The translations under genes were made by a program, and so were the position numbers. Positions 8,345 through 17,037 of a stretch of 64,000 nucleotides of DNA are shown piece by piece; the first letter of the stretch is position 1; every line of letters starts with the position of its first letter. Under the pieces are notes generated by a model that was given only the letters and a program-made list of their open reading frames with translations, ran no database searches and had not been told where the DNA came from. The stretch comes from CAZAMB01 sp964486335 (GTDB lineage: Bacteria > Planctomycetota > Phycisphaerae > UBA1845): the NCBI GenBank assembly GCA_964486335.1, contig CAZAMB010000008.1:1-64000 (forward strand). Reading direction: 5' to 3'.

Positions 8345-9568
8345 CTATTTGATCCCGGCCGTCAAATCGAAGAGCGGCATGAACAGCGAGACGGCCACCG
8401 TTCCCACAACCGCTCCCATCCCAATCAGTATGGTCGGCTCCATCAGTCGCACAATCAGATTCACCATTTCTTCATTGGTTTCGTCGAGCATGTCGGCGCA
8501 AAACGAAATCGCGCCGCCCAGGTTGCCCGAGTCCTCTCCGGTGTGAATCGCCTGACAAATGTAAGGCTCGACGAGCCCGGACGCTTCGAATGCCGTGCTG
8601 AGGCGTCCACCGGATTCGAGGCTGGATTCGAGGTCACTGAAGAGCTTCTGAAATCGGCTGTTGGTCGTCGATTGACGTACCAACTCCAACGACTCCAGCA
8701 CGTTGACCCTGCTTTCGAGCAACGTACCCATCGTGCGAAACACCTGGCCTTGAATCAGCTTTGATCTCAATCGTCCCAAGAGGGGAATCAGGAGTTGAAT
8801 GTCGGTCAACCACGCGCGTCCGCGCTTCGAGCGAAGAACCCATGTCACTCCTCCCGCAACAAGAAGAACACAGCCCGCTACGACCGGCCAATAGGAGCGA
8901 AGTCCGACAGCAGTGGCGAGGAGCAGCTTCGTGGTCGCGGGGGCCTCGACGCCGAGTTGGGCAAACATGTCGCCGAATCTGGGAATGACGAAGAACAGTA
9001 AGATCAAAAAGATCTTCGCGCACATGACGGTCAAAAGGCAGGGATAAGCCAAAGCGCCCAGGATTTTTTTTCGCATGGCTCGCATTTTTCCGACGATGAG
9101 GGAGAGCCGCTCGAACATTTCGGTCAAGGTACCGCTGGCCTCGCCGGCCGCGATGATCGCGCAATAAACAGCGTCAAACGTCTGCGGGTGCTTTCGCAGC
9201 GCTTCCGTCAGGGTCAAACCGTCTTCCAAGTCGGCAATGATCCTCCCGATCAGCGCGGCGTGACTGGGGCGCCTTGTCTGGCGCTGAATCGCCATGAAAG
9301 CGGGAACGACGCCGCTGCCGGCGCGAAGAAGCATGGTGAGCTGTCGGGTAATATGCGAGAGCGTTTTAAGGGGGAGGCGGACACCGACGTCCAACCCTGC
9401 CCGCGTCGACGAAGCACGCACGGCCTTGCGATCGGCCGACTCATTGATTGATGTAACGAAAAGTCCCCGCCGACGGAGTTGCTCAAGTGCTTCTCGGGTC
9501 GAGGACGCCTCGATCGAGTCGGTCGTCGGCTTGCCGCCGGAGTCCATTGCGTTGTAGGTCAATAACAT
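8345..9568 (-). CDS. pilC: Pilus/type II secretion platform protein PilC/GspF
   Basis: A 407-residue polytopic inner-membrane protein with two GspF domains. The first (about residues 70-195) carries F-x-x-L-x-L-x-L-x-A-G-x-G-V-V-P-A-like motifs and precedes two membrane helices. The second (about 275-400) has L-I-x-G-Q-V-F-R-T-M-G-T-L-L-E-S-R-V-N-V-L-E-S-L and ends in a third helix. The N-terminal about 55 residues are the usual small cytoplasmic domain. PilC transmits PilB motion to pilins. It starts 47 bases below pilB. Confidence 0.9.
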   Translation of the reverse strand: MLLTYNAMDSGGKPTTDSIEASSTREALEQLRRRGLFVTSINESADRKAVRASSTRAGLDVGVRLPLKTLSHITRQLTMLLRAGSGVVPAFMAIQRQTRRPSHAALIGRIIADLEDGLTLTEALRKHPQTFDAVYCAIIAAGEASGTLTEMFERLSLIVGKMRAMRKKILGALAYPCLLTVMCAKIFLILLFFVIPRFGDMFAQLGVEAPATTKLLLATAVGLRSYWPVVAGCVLLVAGGVTWVLRSKRGRAWLTDIQLLIPLLGRLRSKLIQGQVFRTMGTLLESRVNVLESLELVRQSTTNSRFQKLFSDLESSLESGGRLSTAFEASGLVEPYICQAIHTGEDSGNLGGAISFCADMLDETNEEMVNLIVRLMEPTILIGMGAVVGTVAVSLFMPLFDLTAGIK

Positions 9569-9615
9569 GTCGGCAACTCGTTTCCAGCACTCTGCTTTCG
9601 AGTCTGCATTTGACT

Positions 9616-11376
9616 TCAGCTCACCTCAGCCATTCCCACTCCGGACGGATCGCTGACGTCCATGGCCTCGGAGCGTGTCACGCGCAGCACTTCCTCAAGC
9701 GTTGATTCACCGCGGTTCACGAGATCCAGCGCCTTGTCGCGCAGGGTGCGCCAATCGCTTTGCGCCAGGTACACACGAATGTTCGTTTCCGTGGGGTGGT
9801 CGTGAATGATCTTCTTCAAATCGGGATCGAGCAGCATGACCTCATAGATGCCGACGCGACCGCGGAATCCAGTGTTGTTGCATTCGCGGCACCCTTCGCC
9901 GCGCTGAAACAACTCATTCGTGCGCGCTTCCCAGCCCACGCTTTTAAGCAGGCTCCGCGGCGGATAGTAGGACGTCTTGCACGACGGGCAGATGGTTCGC
10001 GCGAGTCGCTGGGCGACGAACCCAAGCACCGACGAGGTGATGAGGTAGGGCTCGATGCCCATGTCGATCAATCGCATCACTCCGCCCGGGCAGTCGTTGG
10101 TGTGCAGCGTGGACATGACGAGGTGGCCGGTGAGAGCGGCCTGGATGGCGACGCGCGCCGTTTCCTCGTCGCGAATCTCGCCCACCATGATGACGTCGGG
10201 GTCCTGGCGCAAGATGGATCGCAGCGCGCGCACGAAGTTCAGCCCCACGCGATCGTTGGTTTGGATTTGATTGACGAGGGGAAGCTGATATTCCACCGGG
10301 TCTTCGATGGTGATGATGTTGGTGGTTTCATCACGCAGCAGATCGAGCGCGGAATAGAGCGTCGTCGTCTTGCCGCTTCCGGTCGGACCGGTGACGAGCA
10401 TCAGGCCGTACGGACTGTGGACCATCGCCTCGATCGCCCGCCGATCCGCACCGAGGATGCCCAGCACTTCCAAATCAAAACTGAGGTTGTTCTTATCGAG
10501 AATGCGCAGCACGATTTTTTCGCCCAGGACGGTAGGCATGCTTGAAACGCGCAGGTCGATTTCGCGGCGATCGGCGACGAGATGCACGCGGCCCTCCTGG
10601 GGCAACCGCTTTTCGGAAATGTCCATCCGGCCGATGACCTTGATTCGCGACACAATGGCGGCGTGCAATCCCTTGGGGGGCTTGAGCATTTCCCGAAGTT
10701 CGCCGTCAATTCGGTAGCGAATGTGCGTACCGTCGCGGTCGGGTTCGATGTGCACGTCGGACGCACCCGCACGAAGGGCCGTAAGGATGGCGAGATTCAC
10801 GAGATTCACGACCGGGCTTCCCTCGATCATCTTGTCGAGGTCGGTCACCGGGCCCTCATCGATCGCCTCCGTCGCGTCGATGCGGATGTCCGTCTCCTCC
10901 ATGGAGGCGAGAAACGAATCGACGGTGACCTCGGCGGCCAGGTACTTCTGCTGAAACTCGCCCAGGTTTTCCTCGATCACGAGTACGGGACGGACGGAGC
11001 AACCGGTCAGCTTGCGAATCCGATCGTGCGCCGGGAGCGATTGCGGTTCGACCATGGCGACGGTGAGTTCGTCGCGGACTCGGAACATTGGCAGGACTCG
11101 AAGCCGTTCCGCTTCATCCTTGGGAATCAGCTTGGCGATCTTGGGGTCGATCAAGCCGTGGCGCAGCACACAACCTTTCACGCTCAATCGCTGAGACAAC
11201 GCCTGGACGAGGGCAGCGGCGGAGATTGCTCCGACGTCGACCAGCGCACGACCGATGCGCACACCGGACGCCTGTTGGCGCGTCAGGGCCTCGGCCAACT
11301 GGTCGGGCGTGATCAGCCCGTCCCGAACCAGTTGGTCGCCGAGGCGAACCGTCTGCTCGATCGTCATGTTCGCCAT
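9616..11376 (-). CDS. pilB: Pilus/secretion assembly ATPase PilB/GspE with tandem MshEN motifs
   Basis: A 586-residue motor ATPase. The N-terminus has two 24-residue MshEN c-di-GMP-binding motifs in tandem (residues 11-34 and 40-63, each R-x-G-x-x-L-V-x-x-G-x-I-x4-L-x-x-A-L). An N2 domain and the RecA-like ATPase follow, with Walker A GPTGSGKTTT, a GEIRDEETA Walker B/Asp box, an HTND His box and a CPSC...CREC zinc finger. ATG 11376 is chosen because the MshEN domain begins there. An in-frame extension to 11493 is encoded by a dispersed palindrome. The MshEN motifs predict direct regulation by c-di-GMP, and HD-GYP and GGDEF-like genes lie just upstream. Confidence 0.92.
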   Translation of the reverse strand: MANMTIEQTVRLGDQLVRDGLITPDQLAEALTRQQASGVRIGRALVDVGAISAAALVQALSQRLSVKGCVLRHGLIDPKIAKLIPKDEAERLRVLPMFRVRDELTVAMVEPQSLPAHDRIRKLTGCSVRPVLVIEENLGEFQQKYLAAEVTVDSFLASMEETDIRIDATEAIDEGPVTDLDKMIEGSPVVNLVNLAILTALRAGASDVHIEPDRDGTHIRYRIDGELREMLKPPKGLHAAIVSRIKVIGRMDISEKRLPQEGRVHLVADRREIDLRVSSMPTVLGEKIVLRILDKNNLSFDLEVLGILGADRRAIEAMVHSPYGLMLVTGPTGSGKTTTLYSALDLLRDETTNIITIEDPVEYQLPLVNQIQTNDRVGLNFVRALRSILRQDPDVIMVGEIRDEETARVAIQAALTGHLVMSTLHTNDCPGGVMRLIDMGIEPYLITSSVLGFVAQRLARTICPSCKTSYYPPRSLLKSVGWEARTNELFQRGEGCRECNNTGFRGRVGIYEVMLLDPDLKKIIHDHPTETNIRVYLAQSDWRTLRDKALDLVNRGESTLEEVLRVTRSEAMDVSDPSGVGMAEVS

Positions 11377-11465
11377 GCTTTCACACTCGTGGCGTCGCGT
11401 CCCAACCCCGCAACCTAGCAGTCCGTTAAAAAATGTGCCGCCTGAACTTCCAACCCGCATTGGCA

Positions 11466-11482
11466 CCGGTTGGAAACCGGTA
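11466..11482. repeat. Dispersed palindrome upstream of pilB
   Basis: ACCGGTT-gga-AACCGGT is a 7-bp stem with a 3-base loop, inside the 140-bp gap between the STAS gene and pilB. Read on the minus strand in the pilB frame it encodes GTGFQPV. In a transcript it would form a hairpin in the pilB leader. The related palindrome at 75-89 suggests a repeat family. Confidence 0.6.
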
Positions 11483-11516
11483 CCACATACCAATGGGTCG
11501 CTCTTTCAACTGGCTG

Positions 11517-11861
11517 TTAAGTCAAAAAGCTCTTCACCACGTCTTCGATGTCCTTGAAGAACCGAAACCGCGGTGACAAGCCCGTCAGTTCAAAAATCTC
11601 CCGGCACGTCGGAGTGACGGCCGAAAGCTTCAGCGCCGATGCCCGCTCATTCAAAGCTTCCGTGACCGCCAACAGTCCTTCCAGTGCCACGCTGTCCATG
11701 TAGGGCACTTCCTGCATGGCCACTCCAATTCGCGTCGTTGATCCGGGACCTGACACGCGCTGCATCAGCGTCTTGCAAAACGTCTCGGCGTCCTGTTCGG
11801 CCAGTGCGCCGTGAGGAGTAAAGACATCGACCGTTCCGATCTTTCTTTGCTCGATCTTCAT
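11517..11861 (-). CDS. STAS-domain protein (anti-sigma antagonist type)
   Basis: A 114-residue single STAS domain. It has alternating beta strands and helices, the phosphorylation-loop motif Y-M-D-S-V-A-L-E-G-L with Ser57 at the position phosphorylated in SpoIIAA-like proteins, and a C-terminal F-x-D-I-E-D-V-V helix. Such proteins switch partners by Ser phosphorylation. No partner kinase of the HATPase_c anti-sigma type or PP2C phosphatase is seen here. The start ATG 11861 overlaps the GGDEF-like stop by 4 bases (ATGA), placing it in the coupled regulatory string that precedes pilB. A longer frame to 12230 would run wholly inside the neighbouring gene and is rejected. Confidence 0.85.
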   Translation of the reverse strand: MKIEQRKIGTVDVFTPHGALAEQDAETFCKTLMQRVSGPGSTTRIGVAMQEVPYMDSVALEGLLAVTEALNERASALKLSAVTPTCREIFELTGLSPRFRFFKDIEDVVKSFLT

Positions 11862-13183
11862 CGCGCGGTCTCCAGCTCGGGTGTGAGGGCAGGGGCCACG
11901 TCGCCGGCGATGGCCAGATGCTCGACGCGGGCGCGTTGAGCTTCCTCCATCGCGCGCGCGATGAGCGCCCGTGATTCCGGCTTTTCGGCGCTGCTGCCGG
12001 CCAGACCGCACCGAACGTGGATGGGAGACCGCCACCGCGCGACGTCCCCGCAAATCACCGATAAACGCGCGACGATCTGGCGAACGATCAACGAGGCCAA
12101 TGCGGAATCGACGCGCCGGAGAAGGAGAATGAACCGAGAACCGTCCAGCCGACCGAGGCGGTCTTCCACGCGGGTTTTTCGCCGCAACTGAATGCTGATT
12201 TCCCGAATCAATTCGTCCGCCGTTTCCCATCGGCCCGTGTCGCTCAAACTTCGCAGGCCTTCGAGTGAGATGACGACCGCCGCCACGGGTTCACCCGCGT
12301 GATTGGATTCCTCGACAAGTCGATCGGCGGTTTCTAGAAACGCACGCAATGTCAGGACGCCCGAAACAGGTTCGATTTGCTCGGCGGTTCGCGAGCGCAA
12401 GGCATCTTCCAGCGTACGCCAGAACTGCGACATCATCTGCTGCAAGACTGCCATCAACGGAATCATCTGAACCGAGCCTTGGTTCAGTCGACCGACGACA
12501 ACGACACCGAGGCGCTGCGTTCCGCGACTGATCGCAAAACACCATTCCGTTGGTTCATTTAGCCCGTTCGCAAGCACCTGGACGAGTTTTCCCTGCGCCG
12601 GGTCGCCCGAGACATACGCTCGGCCGGTGGAGACGACATGTCCGACCAGGCCATCCCGGGCTGAAATCGGCGAACCGGCGTCCATTGCATTCGCCGCGCG
12701 AAGGGCCACCAATTCCGAACCGTCGCACGAGACCCGGTAGGGTTGAACATGCGTGGCCTGACAACAGTGATGCAGCGTTGCGCGTATAAATTCGCCAAAA
12801 GCCGCCCAGGGATCCGTGTCGTTTCGGTGCTCCTCCAACCAACCATCAAAGCGATCGAACGTCGATCCAATCAACGATAGCTGTTGAGCGGCCGTGTCTT
12901 GCATTGCGATGGGCGAGTAACCGGCTGCAGAGTCAATCTCCACCAGGGAATGATCGCCCGCCCACGCTCCCATGGCGGCAATGGTGAACGCGCCGGCCAA
13001 TACGGACGCCACGCCCCAGCCATCCAGCCAGAACCGCGTCCCCGCCGACGCCTGCACGAGCACGATCCAGAAAAACGCGCAAATCACGCCGAGCGCCAAG
13101 CCTCGACGGCCGCCCAAGAGACGCCCCCCTACGCCGACGGCGAGTACAATCGGAAACCAAGGAAGAAAAAGTGAAAGACTCAT
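11858..13183 (-). CDS. Membrane GAF + degenerate GGDEF protein, PelD-like
   Basis: A 441-residue protein. About three hydrophobic segments lie within residues 4-75, a GAF-like domain spans about 105-255, and a GGDEF-fold domain about 270-420. The catalytic GGDEF is replaced by DGSRF (347-351), so cyclase activity is unlikely. The inhibitory c-di-GMP site R-x-x-D is kept as RVED (338-341), exactly five residues upstream, the canonical spacing. Membrane helices + GAF + dead GGDEF with a live I-site is the layout of the c-di-GMP receptor PelD. No other pel gene is present. The start overlaps the HD-GYP stop and the stop overlaps the STAS start, both by 4 bases. Receptor function is inferred. Confidence 0.78.
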   Translation of the reverse strand: MSLSLFLPWFPIVLAVGVGGRLLGGRRGLALGVICAFFWIVLVQASAGTRFWLDGWGVASVLAGAFTIAAMGAWAGDHSLVEIDSAAGYSPIAMQDTAAQQLSLIGSTFDRFDGWLEEHRNDTDPWAAFGEFIRATLHHCCQATHVQPYRVSCDGSELVALRAANAMDAGSPISARDGLVGHVVSTGRAYVSGDPAQGKLVQVLANGLNEPTEWCFAISRGTQRLGVVVVGRLNQGSVQMIPLMAVLQQMMSQFWRTLEDALRSRTAEQIEPVSGVLTLRAFLETADRLVEESNHAGEPVAAVVISLEGLRSLSDTGRWETADELIREISIQLRRKTRVEDRLGRLDGSRFILLLRRVDSALASLIVRQIVARLSVICGDVARWRSPIHVRCGLAGSSAEKPESRALIARAMEEAQRARVEHLAIAGDVAPALTPELETAR

Positions 13184-14622
13184 GTCATGCTCACGGCGGT
13201 TTTTTCGGTTTCCCCTGGACCGTCGGTTGCCGGACCGACTTCGAGGTCGCTGGATAGGGAAGACGCAAATTGATTGGCCTGGGCGACCATTGCTTCCCAG
13301 GCGGCGGGGTCTGCCCCGAGCCTGGCTCGAATGTATTGATCGAAAATCCGATGAAGTCTCGGATCCACGGTCTTGCCGGATTCCTCTTCGAGAATGGCCA
13401 ACGCCTTTTGCCAGTCGTAGGCCGGTCGATAGGACCGCGACGAGGTCAACGCGTCGAACACATCGGCGATCTGGATGATCCTCGCATGAAGTGGAATCGA
13501 CTCCCCTTTCAATCCCGACGGATAACCGCTCCCGTCGTAACGCTCATGGTGATGCAGAATCCCGTCGAGCGCGGCGGCGAGCTGGGGCACCTGCTCGACG
13601 ACGGAATAACTGCGCGTCGGATGTTCCTTGATGTGGTCGAATTCCTCCACCGTCAGTTTGCCTTGCTTTTTCAACACGTCGTCGCGGATTCCGATTTTCC
13701 CCACGTCATGCAGCAGCGCGCCCCATTGCAGCATCTGCAATTCGTCGTTCGCCAGTCCAAGTAGCCGTCCCAACGTCGTCGCGTAGTAACCGACCCGCAA
13801 CGAATGGCCGCACGTGTACTCGTCTTTCTGGTCCACGGCGCTCACGAGGGATCGGACCATGGCGATCGACATGTCGCGCATTTCCTCGGCTAGCCGGTGA
13901 TTGCGAATCACGTCGCCGCAGAACGTCGTCAAGGCATCAACAAGCTGCATGTCGCTGGCGCGAAACTCCGGAGCGTCGCCGGTGTCGTTCGCGCGCACCG
14001 ACCGTCGAATGACCAGGACGCAAATCAGCGTCTTTCCGGAGAACACCGGGCCGATCAGAATATCCATGTCCGGCGCCGCCGGCTTCGTTCGCCCGGCATC
14101 CGCGGCGCGGATCACGCGCACAACGACGCGCGGCGGATTCGCGCTGCAGGCGCTATCGATTTCTGAGAGAATGCGGGGATCCGGCGGCCCACCGCAATCA
14201 CACCTCCAGGCCCGCTGTTGCCCATTGACCTCGGCAGGCTTGGCGGCGGCGGGTCGAATCAGCATCACGTCATGTCTCGCGAAGCTTCGACGGAGGCTCT
14301 CAACGAACAGGCCGATGACTTCCGACTCACCGGCTACCGTCGGAAGCTTGCGCGTCACTTCGAAAATGATTCCAAGTTGTTCATAAACGGCGATGAGTTC
14401 GTCGGCCATCCCGCTGTGCTCGACCATGATTCGATCAAGCGAATCGGATACGGCCTTCGCCAGCTCGCGTCCGGCAACGCCTTCGGCGGGCGACCCCAAC
14501 ATCTTCAACGCGTCGCGCAGTCCGGCGATGTGCTCCAGTGCGTCGCCGTCGGCGCTCCCAGTTTCAGCGGGCGACCGCGAATCACTCACGGAAGAAGGTA
14601 ATTCCGGCCTGGGCAACTTCAT
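13180..14622 (-). CDS. HD-GYP c-di-GMP phosphodiesterase
   Basis: A 480-residue protein. An N-terminal GAF-like region (about residues 85-245) precedes a complete HD-GYP domain with H-D at 305-306 in LLHDVGKIGI, the HHERYDG segment and G-Y-P at 366-368, followed by R-I-I-x-I-A-D-V-F-D-A-L and R-x-Y. All metal-binding and signature residues expected of an active c-di-GMP phosphodiesterase appear intact. There is no membrane segment or receiver domain. The separate receiver protein encoded just upstream could act on it. The start ATG 14622 overlaps the response-regulator stop by 4 bases. Confidence 0.9.
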   Translation of the reverse strand: MKLPRPELPSSVSDSRSPAETGSADGDALEHIAGLRDALKMLGSPAEGVAGRELAKAVSDSLDRIMVEHSGMADELIAVYEQLGIIFEVTRKLPTVAGESEVIGLFVESLRRSFARHDVMLIRPAAAKPAEVNGQQRAWRCDCGGPPDPRILSEIDSACSANPPRVVVRVIRAADAGRTKPAAPDMDILIGPVFSGKTLICVLVIRRSVRANDTGDAPEFRASDMQLVDALTTFCGDVIRNHRLAEEMRDMSIAMVRSLVSAVDQKDEYTCGHSLRVGYYATTLGRLLGLANDELQMLQWGALLHDVGKIGIRDDVLKKQGKLTVEEFDHIKEHPTRSYSVVEQVPQLAAALDGILHHHERYDGSGYPSGLKGESIPLHARIIQIADVFDALTSSRSYRPAYDWQKALAILEEESGKTVDPRLHRIFDQYIRARLGADPAAWEAMVAQANQFASSLSSDLEVGPATDGPGETEKTAVSMT

Positions 14623-15014
14623 TTCGCTTCCATCTCCACGCGCAAAGCGGTCCCTGTCGCGAGCAATCGACTGATTTCAGCGACCAGGTGGGAAGGCAGA
14701 AACGGTTTCGGATAGACCTGAACGTCGTGCGCTGAAAGGGCCTTGACCAGTTCTTCCTGATCGCACCGGGCCGTCAGGACCAGCATGGGAATCCGCGAGC
14801 CCAGGCGCTCACGAATGGCCTGGGCCAGTTGCAGTCCGTCGAGTCGCGGCATGTTCATGTCCGAAATGACGAGATCGATCTCCCGCGACATCGCCAGTTC
14901 CAGCGCCGCGTGGCCGTCCGAAGCGCACAACGTTTCGTGGCCATGGCGGGTCAACCACATGGACATGACCCGCAGGATGTGCGCGTCGTCATCGGCGATC
15001 AAAATCCTAGCCAC
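14619..15014 (-). CDS. Single-domain response regulator (receiver only)
   Basis: A 131-residue CheY-like receiver with no output domain. The acidic pocket D8-D9-D10, phosphoacceptor Asp52 in V-I-S-D-M-N-M-P, a conserved Thr in L-V-L-T-A and Lys103 in Y-P-K-P-F are all present. It overlaps the histidine-kinase gene by 8 bases and the HD-GYP gene by 4, so it probably receives phosphate from that kinase and passes the signal by protein contact, the HD-GYP or pilus proteins being the obvious candidates. Confidence 0.92.
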   Translation of the reverse strand: MARILIADDDAHILRVMSMWLTRHGHETLCASDGHAALELAMSREIDLVISDMNMPRLDGLQLAQAIRERLGSRIPMLVLTARCDQEELVKALSAHDVQVYPKPFLPSHLVAEISRLLATGTALRVEMEAK

Positions 15015-17037
15015 GTGCGCCTCCCGTTTGATCCGTTGACATGGCCGAAGCGCGAGATTCCCTATGCGGCAGCCGCACCATGAAGGTCGAGCCCGCGCCC
15101 TTCTCGCTGATCAGCTCAATGTCGCCGCCGTGCCTGCGCACGATTTCTCGCGCCGTGAAGAGGCCGATCCCGGTTCCGGTGATGTTCTGAACCTCGGGAT
15201 CACTGCCGCGCTGGAACTTCTCGAAGACCCTCGCCTGATCCTGAGGAGCGATGCCCATGCCGTTGTCCTTTACCGTGATGGTGATGGACTCGGACGACGT
15301 CTGGCACCCGACGATGACATTTCCCCCTGAGTTCGTGTACTTGATCGCGTTGCCCAGCAGGTTGTTGATCACCACGGCCAGCTTGTCACGATCGGCGCGA
15401 ATCGGCTCCAGCTTTGCCGGAAGGACGATCTGGAGATCGATTTGCTTCTCATCGGCCAGCCCGCGCACGTCGCGCACTCCCTCGGCGAGGAGCGTTTTGA
15501 TATCCACGTTGTCCAATTGCAGTTCGATGGAGCCGATCTCCAGTTGCGAGACGCTCAGGATGTCCTCGATGAGCCGCGACAGTCTTCGCGTCTCCTTGGT
15601 GATGACGTTGTAGCACTCACTGATGGTCTGCGGGTCTTCGAACATCCCGCTCGACAGGGTCTCGGTGTAGGCGCGAATGTTCGTGAGTGGAGTTCGAAAT
15701 TCGTGCGTAACCTGAGCGATGAATTCCTCCCGGGCACGCTCCGCGCGAATCTGCTGACTGACGTCGCGAATGATGACAACACAGTCGCCCGAACGACGTC
15801 CTCGTTGCAACGGAATGAGCCAGACCCGATAGCTGCTCTGGTCGCGTACCGACGCGTCCCCAGCCTCCAGAAGCTCCACGCGGGCATCGAATCGCCCGTC
15901 CGAGAGCAACGCGCCTCGCAGGAGTTCCAGCAGTTTCGAACCGATTCCTTCCGCGGAGGCGTCCTTCAGGGATGGTTTCTCACCGGCTTGCAGATCCCAG
16001 CCCAGAAGCCGACACGCGGCTGAATTGAGATAGTCAAATCGGTTTTCGTCCGCGACAAGAATGATTCCGTCGGGCACGGCATTCATCGCCTCGGCCAGTG
16101 CTCCCCCGGAGGAACGTTGAAGGACGCGAGAAAGCTCGTCGTTGGCCTCCTTCTGTGCCGCCGACTCCAACAGGTTTTGCGTTAGTTCGACGAGTTTGTT
16201 CCAGGAACCCGTCACCACGTCGAGACTGTCACCGATGTGCAGCGCCCGGATTTTTTGTTCGAGGCAATCGCCGTGCGTTTCCAGTCGATCGGCGATGCGC
16301 GATACGCTGCGGAGCTGTTGGCGAAGGCATCGATAGACGAGGAACAGCGCGCCCAGCACGACCAACACCACGCCCAAGGTCGTTGCCCGTCCGATCCAGT
16401 GATTGCGAATCGGGGGAACAACCGGAAACACGGCTTCGATGTGAAACGCGGCCATGCTGGCATTGACCGCCAAGGCATCGACCGATCCACCGGTTTCCTG
16501 CATGAGTCGAACCAAAGGCATGCGTATCAGCCATTGATCACCGCCGCCTGCCGCCGACTCCAGTCGCGTGGACTCCAGCCCCTCGGGACGAATCGAAGCG
16601 CCCGGAATCTCGGGCGCCGCCGCCCCGATTTCCGCCGAGTCGGTGGACGCGACGATCCGCCGCGTACCTTCGTTGACGACGCGCACCAGGTGCACCGGAA
16701 TGTTCGTGGAAAACTCGCGCATCATTCGTGAACAAGTGCCGATCCATTCCGGTTCACCCGCCGGAGCAACGCTGACGGCGGATAGCCTGTCCCCCAGAAG
16801 CTTCACCGCGTATTGGGCGTTTTGCCGAAACTGAACGCCGGCCTCCGCGCGCATCTGGGCGATCCCGAACTGCCCGACAGCCATCAGGCCGACGAGATAG
16901 ATCACCACGACGGACAGGCCGAACCATCGAGGAACTTCTTCCGCTTTCAGAAAGCGCCGAAATGTGCTCAAACCTAGGTTCACGAAATCACCCCGTCGGC
17001 GCGCTCCGGGCGCACCGGACCAACAGCCTGGTTTCAA
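15007..17037 (-). CDS. Membrane sensor histidine kinase with PAS domain
   Basis: A 676-residue sensor kinase. Membrane helices at about 40-58 and 218-238 bracket an extracytoplasmic sensor of about 160 residues. A HAMP-like linker, a PAS domain (about 315-430), HisKA with phosphorylated His445 in V-T-H-E-F-R-T-P-L-T-N, and a HATPase_c domain with N-N-L-L-G-N-A, D-N-G-M-G-I and G-T-G-I-G-L boxes follow. It heads the minus-strand cluster and overlaps the response-regulator gene by 8 bases. The start is uncertain: an in-frame GTG at 16983 would remove 18 residues lacking domain features. Confidence 0.9.
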   Translation of the reverse strand: MKPGCWSGAPGARRRGDFVNLGLSTFRRFLKAEEVPRWFGLSVVVIYLVGLMAVGQFGIAQMRAEAGVQFRQNAQYAVKLLGDRLSAVSVAPAGEPEWIGTCSRMMREFSTNIPVHLVRVVNEGTRRIVASTDSAEIGAAAPEIPGASIRPEGLESTRLESAAGGGDQWLIRMPLVRLMQETGGSVDALAVNASMAAFHIEAVFPVVPPIRNHWIGRATTLGVVLVVLGALFLVYRCLRQQLRSVSRIADRLETHGDCLEQKIRALHIGDSLDVVTGSWNKLVELTQNLLESAAQKEANDELSRVLQRSSGGALAEAMNAVPDGIILVADENRFDYLNSAACRLLGWDLQAGEKPSLKDASAEGIGSKLLELLRGALLSDGRFDARVELLEAGDASVRDQSSYRVWLIPLQRGRRSGDCVVIIRDVSQQIRAERAREEFIAQVTHEFRTPLTNIRAYTETLSSGMFEDPQTISECYNVITKETRRLSRLIEDILSVSQLEIGSIELQLDNVDIKTLLAEGVRDVRGLADEKQIDLQIVLPAKLEPIRADRDKLAVVINNLLGNAIKYTNSGGNVIVGCQTSSESITITVKDNGMGIAPQDQARVFEKFQRGSDPEVQNITGTGIGLFTAREIVRRHGGDIELISEKGAGSTFMVRLPHRESRASAMSTDQTGGARG

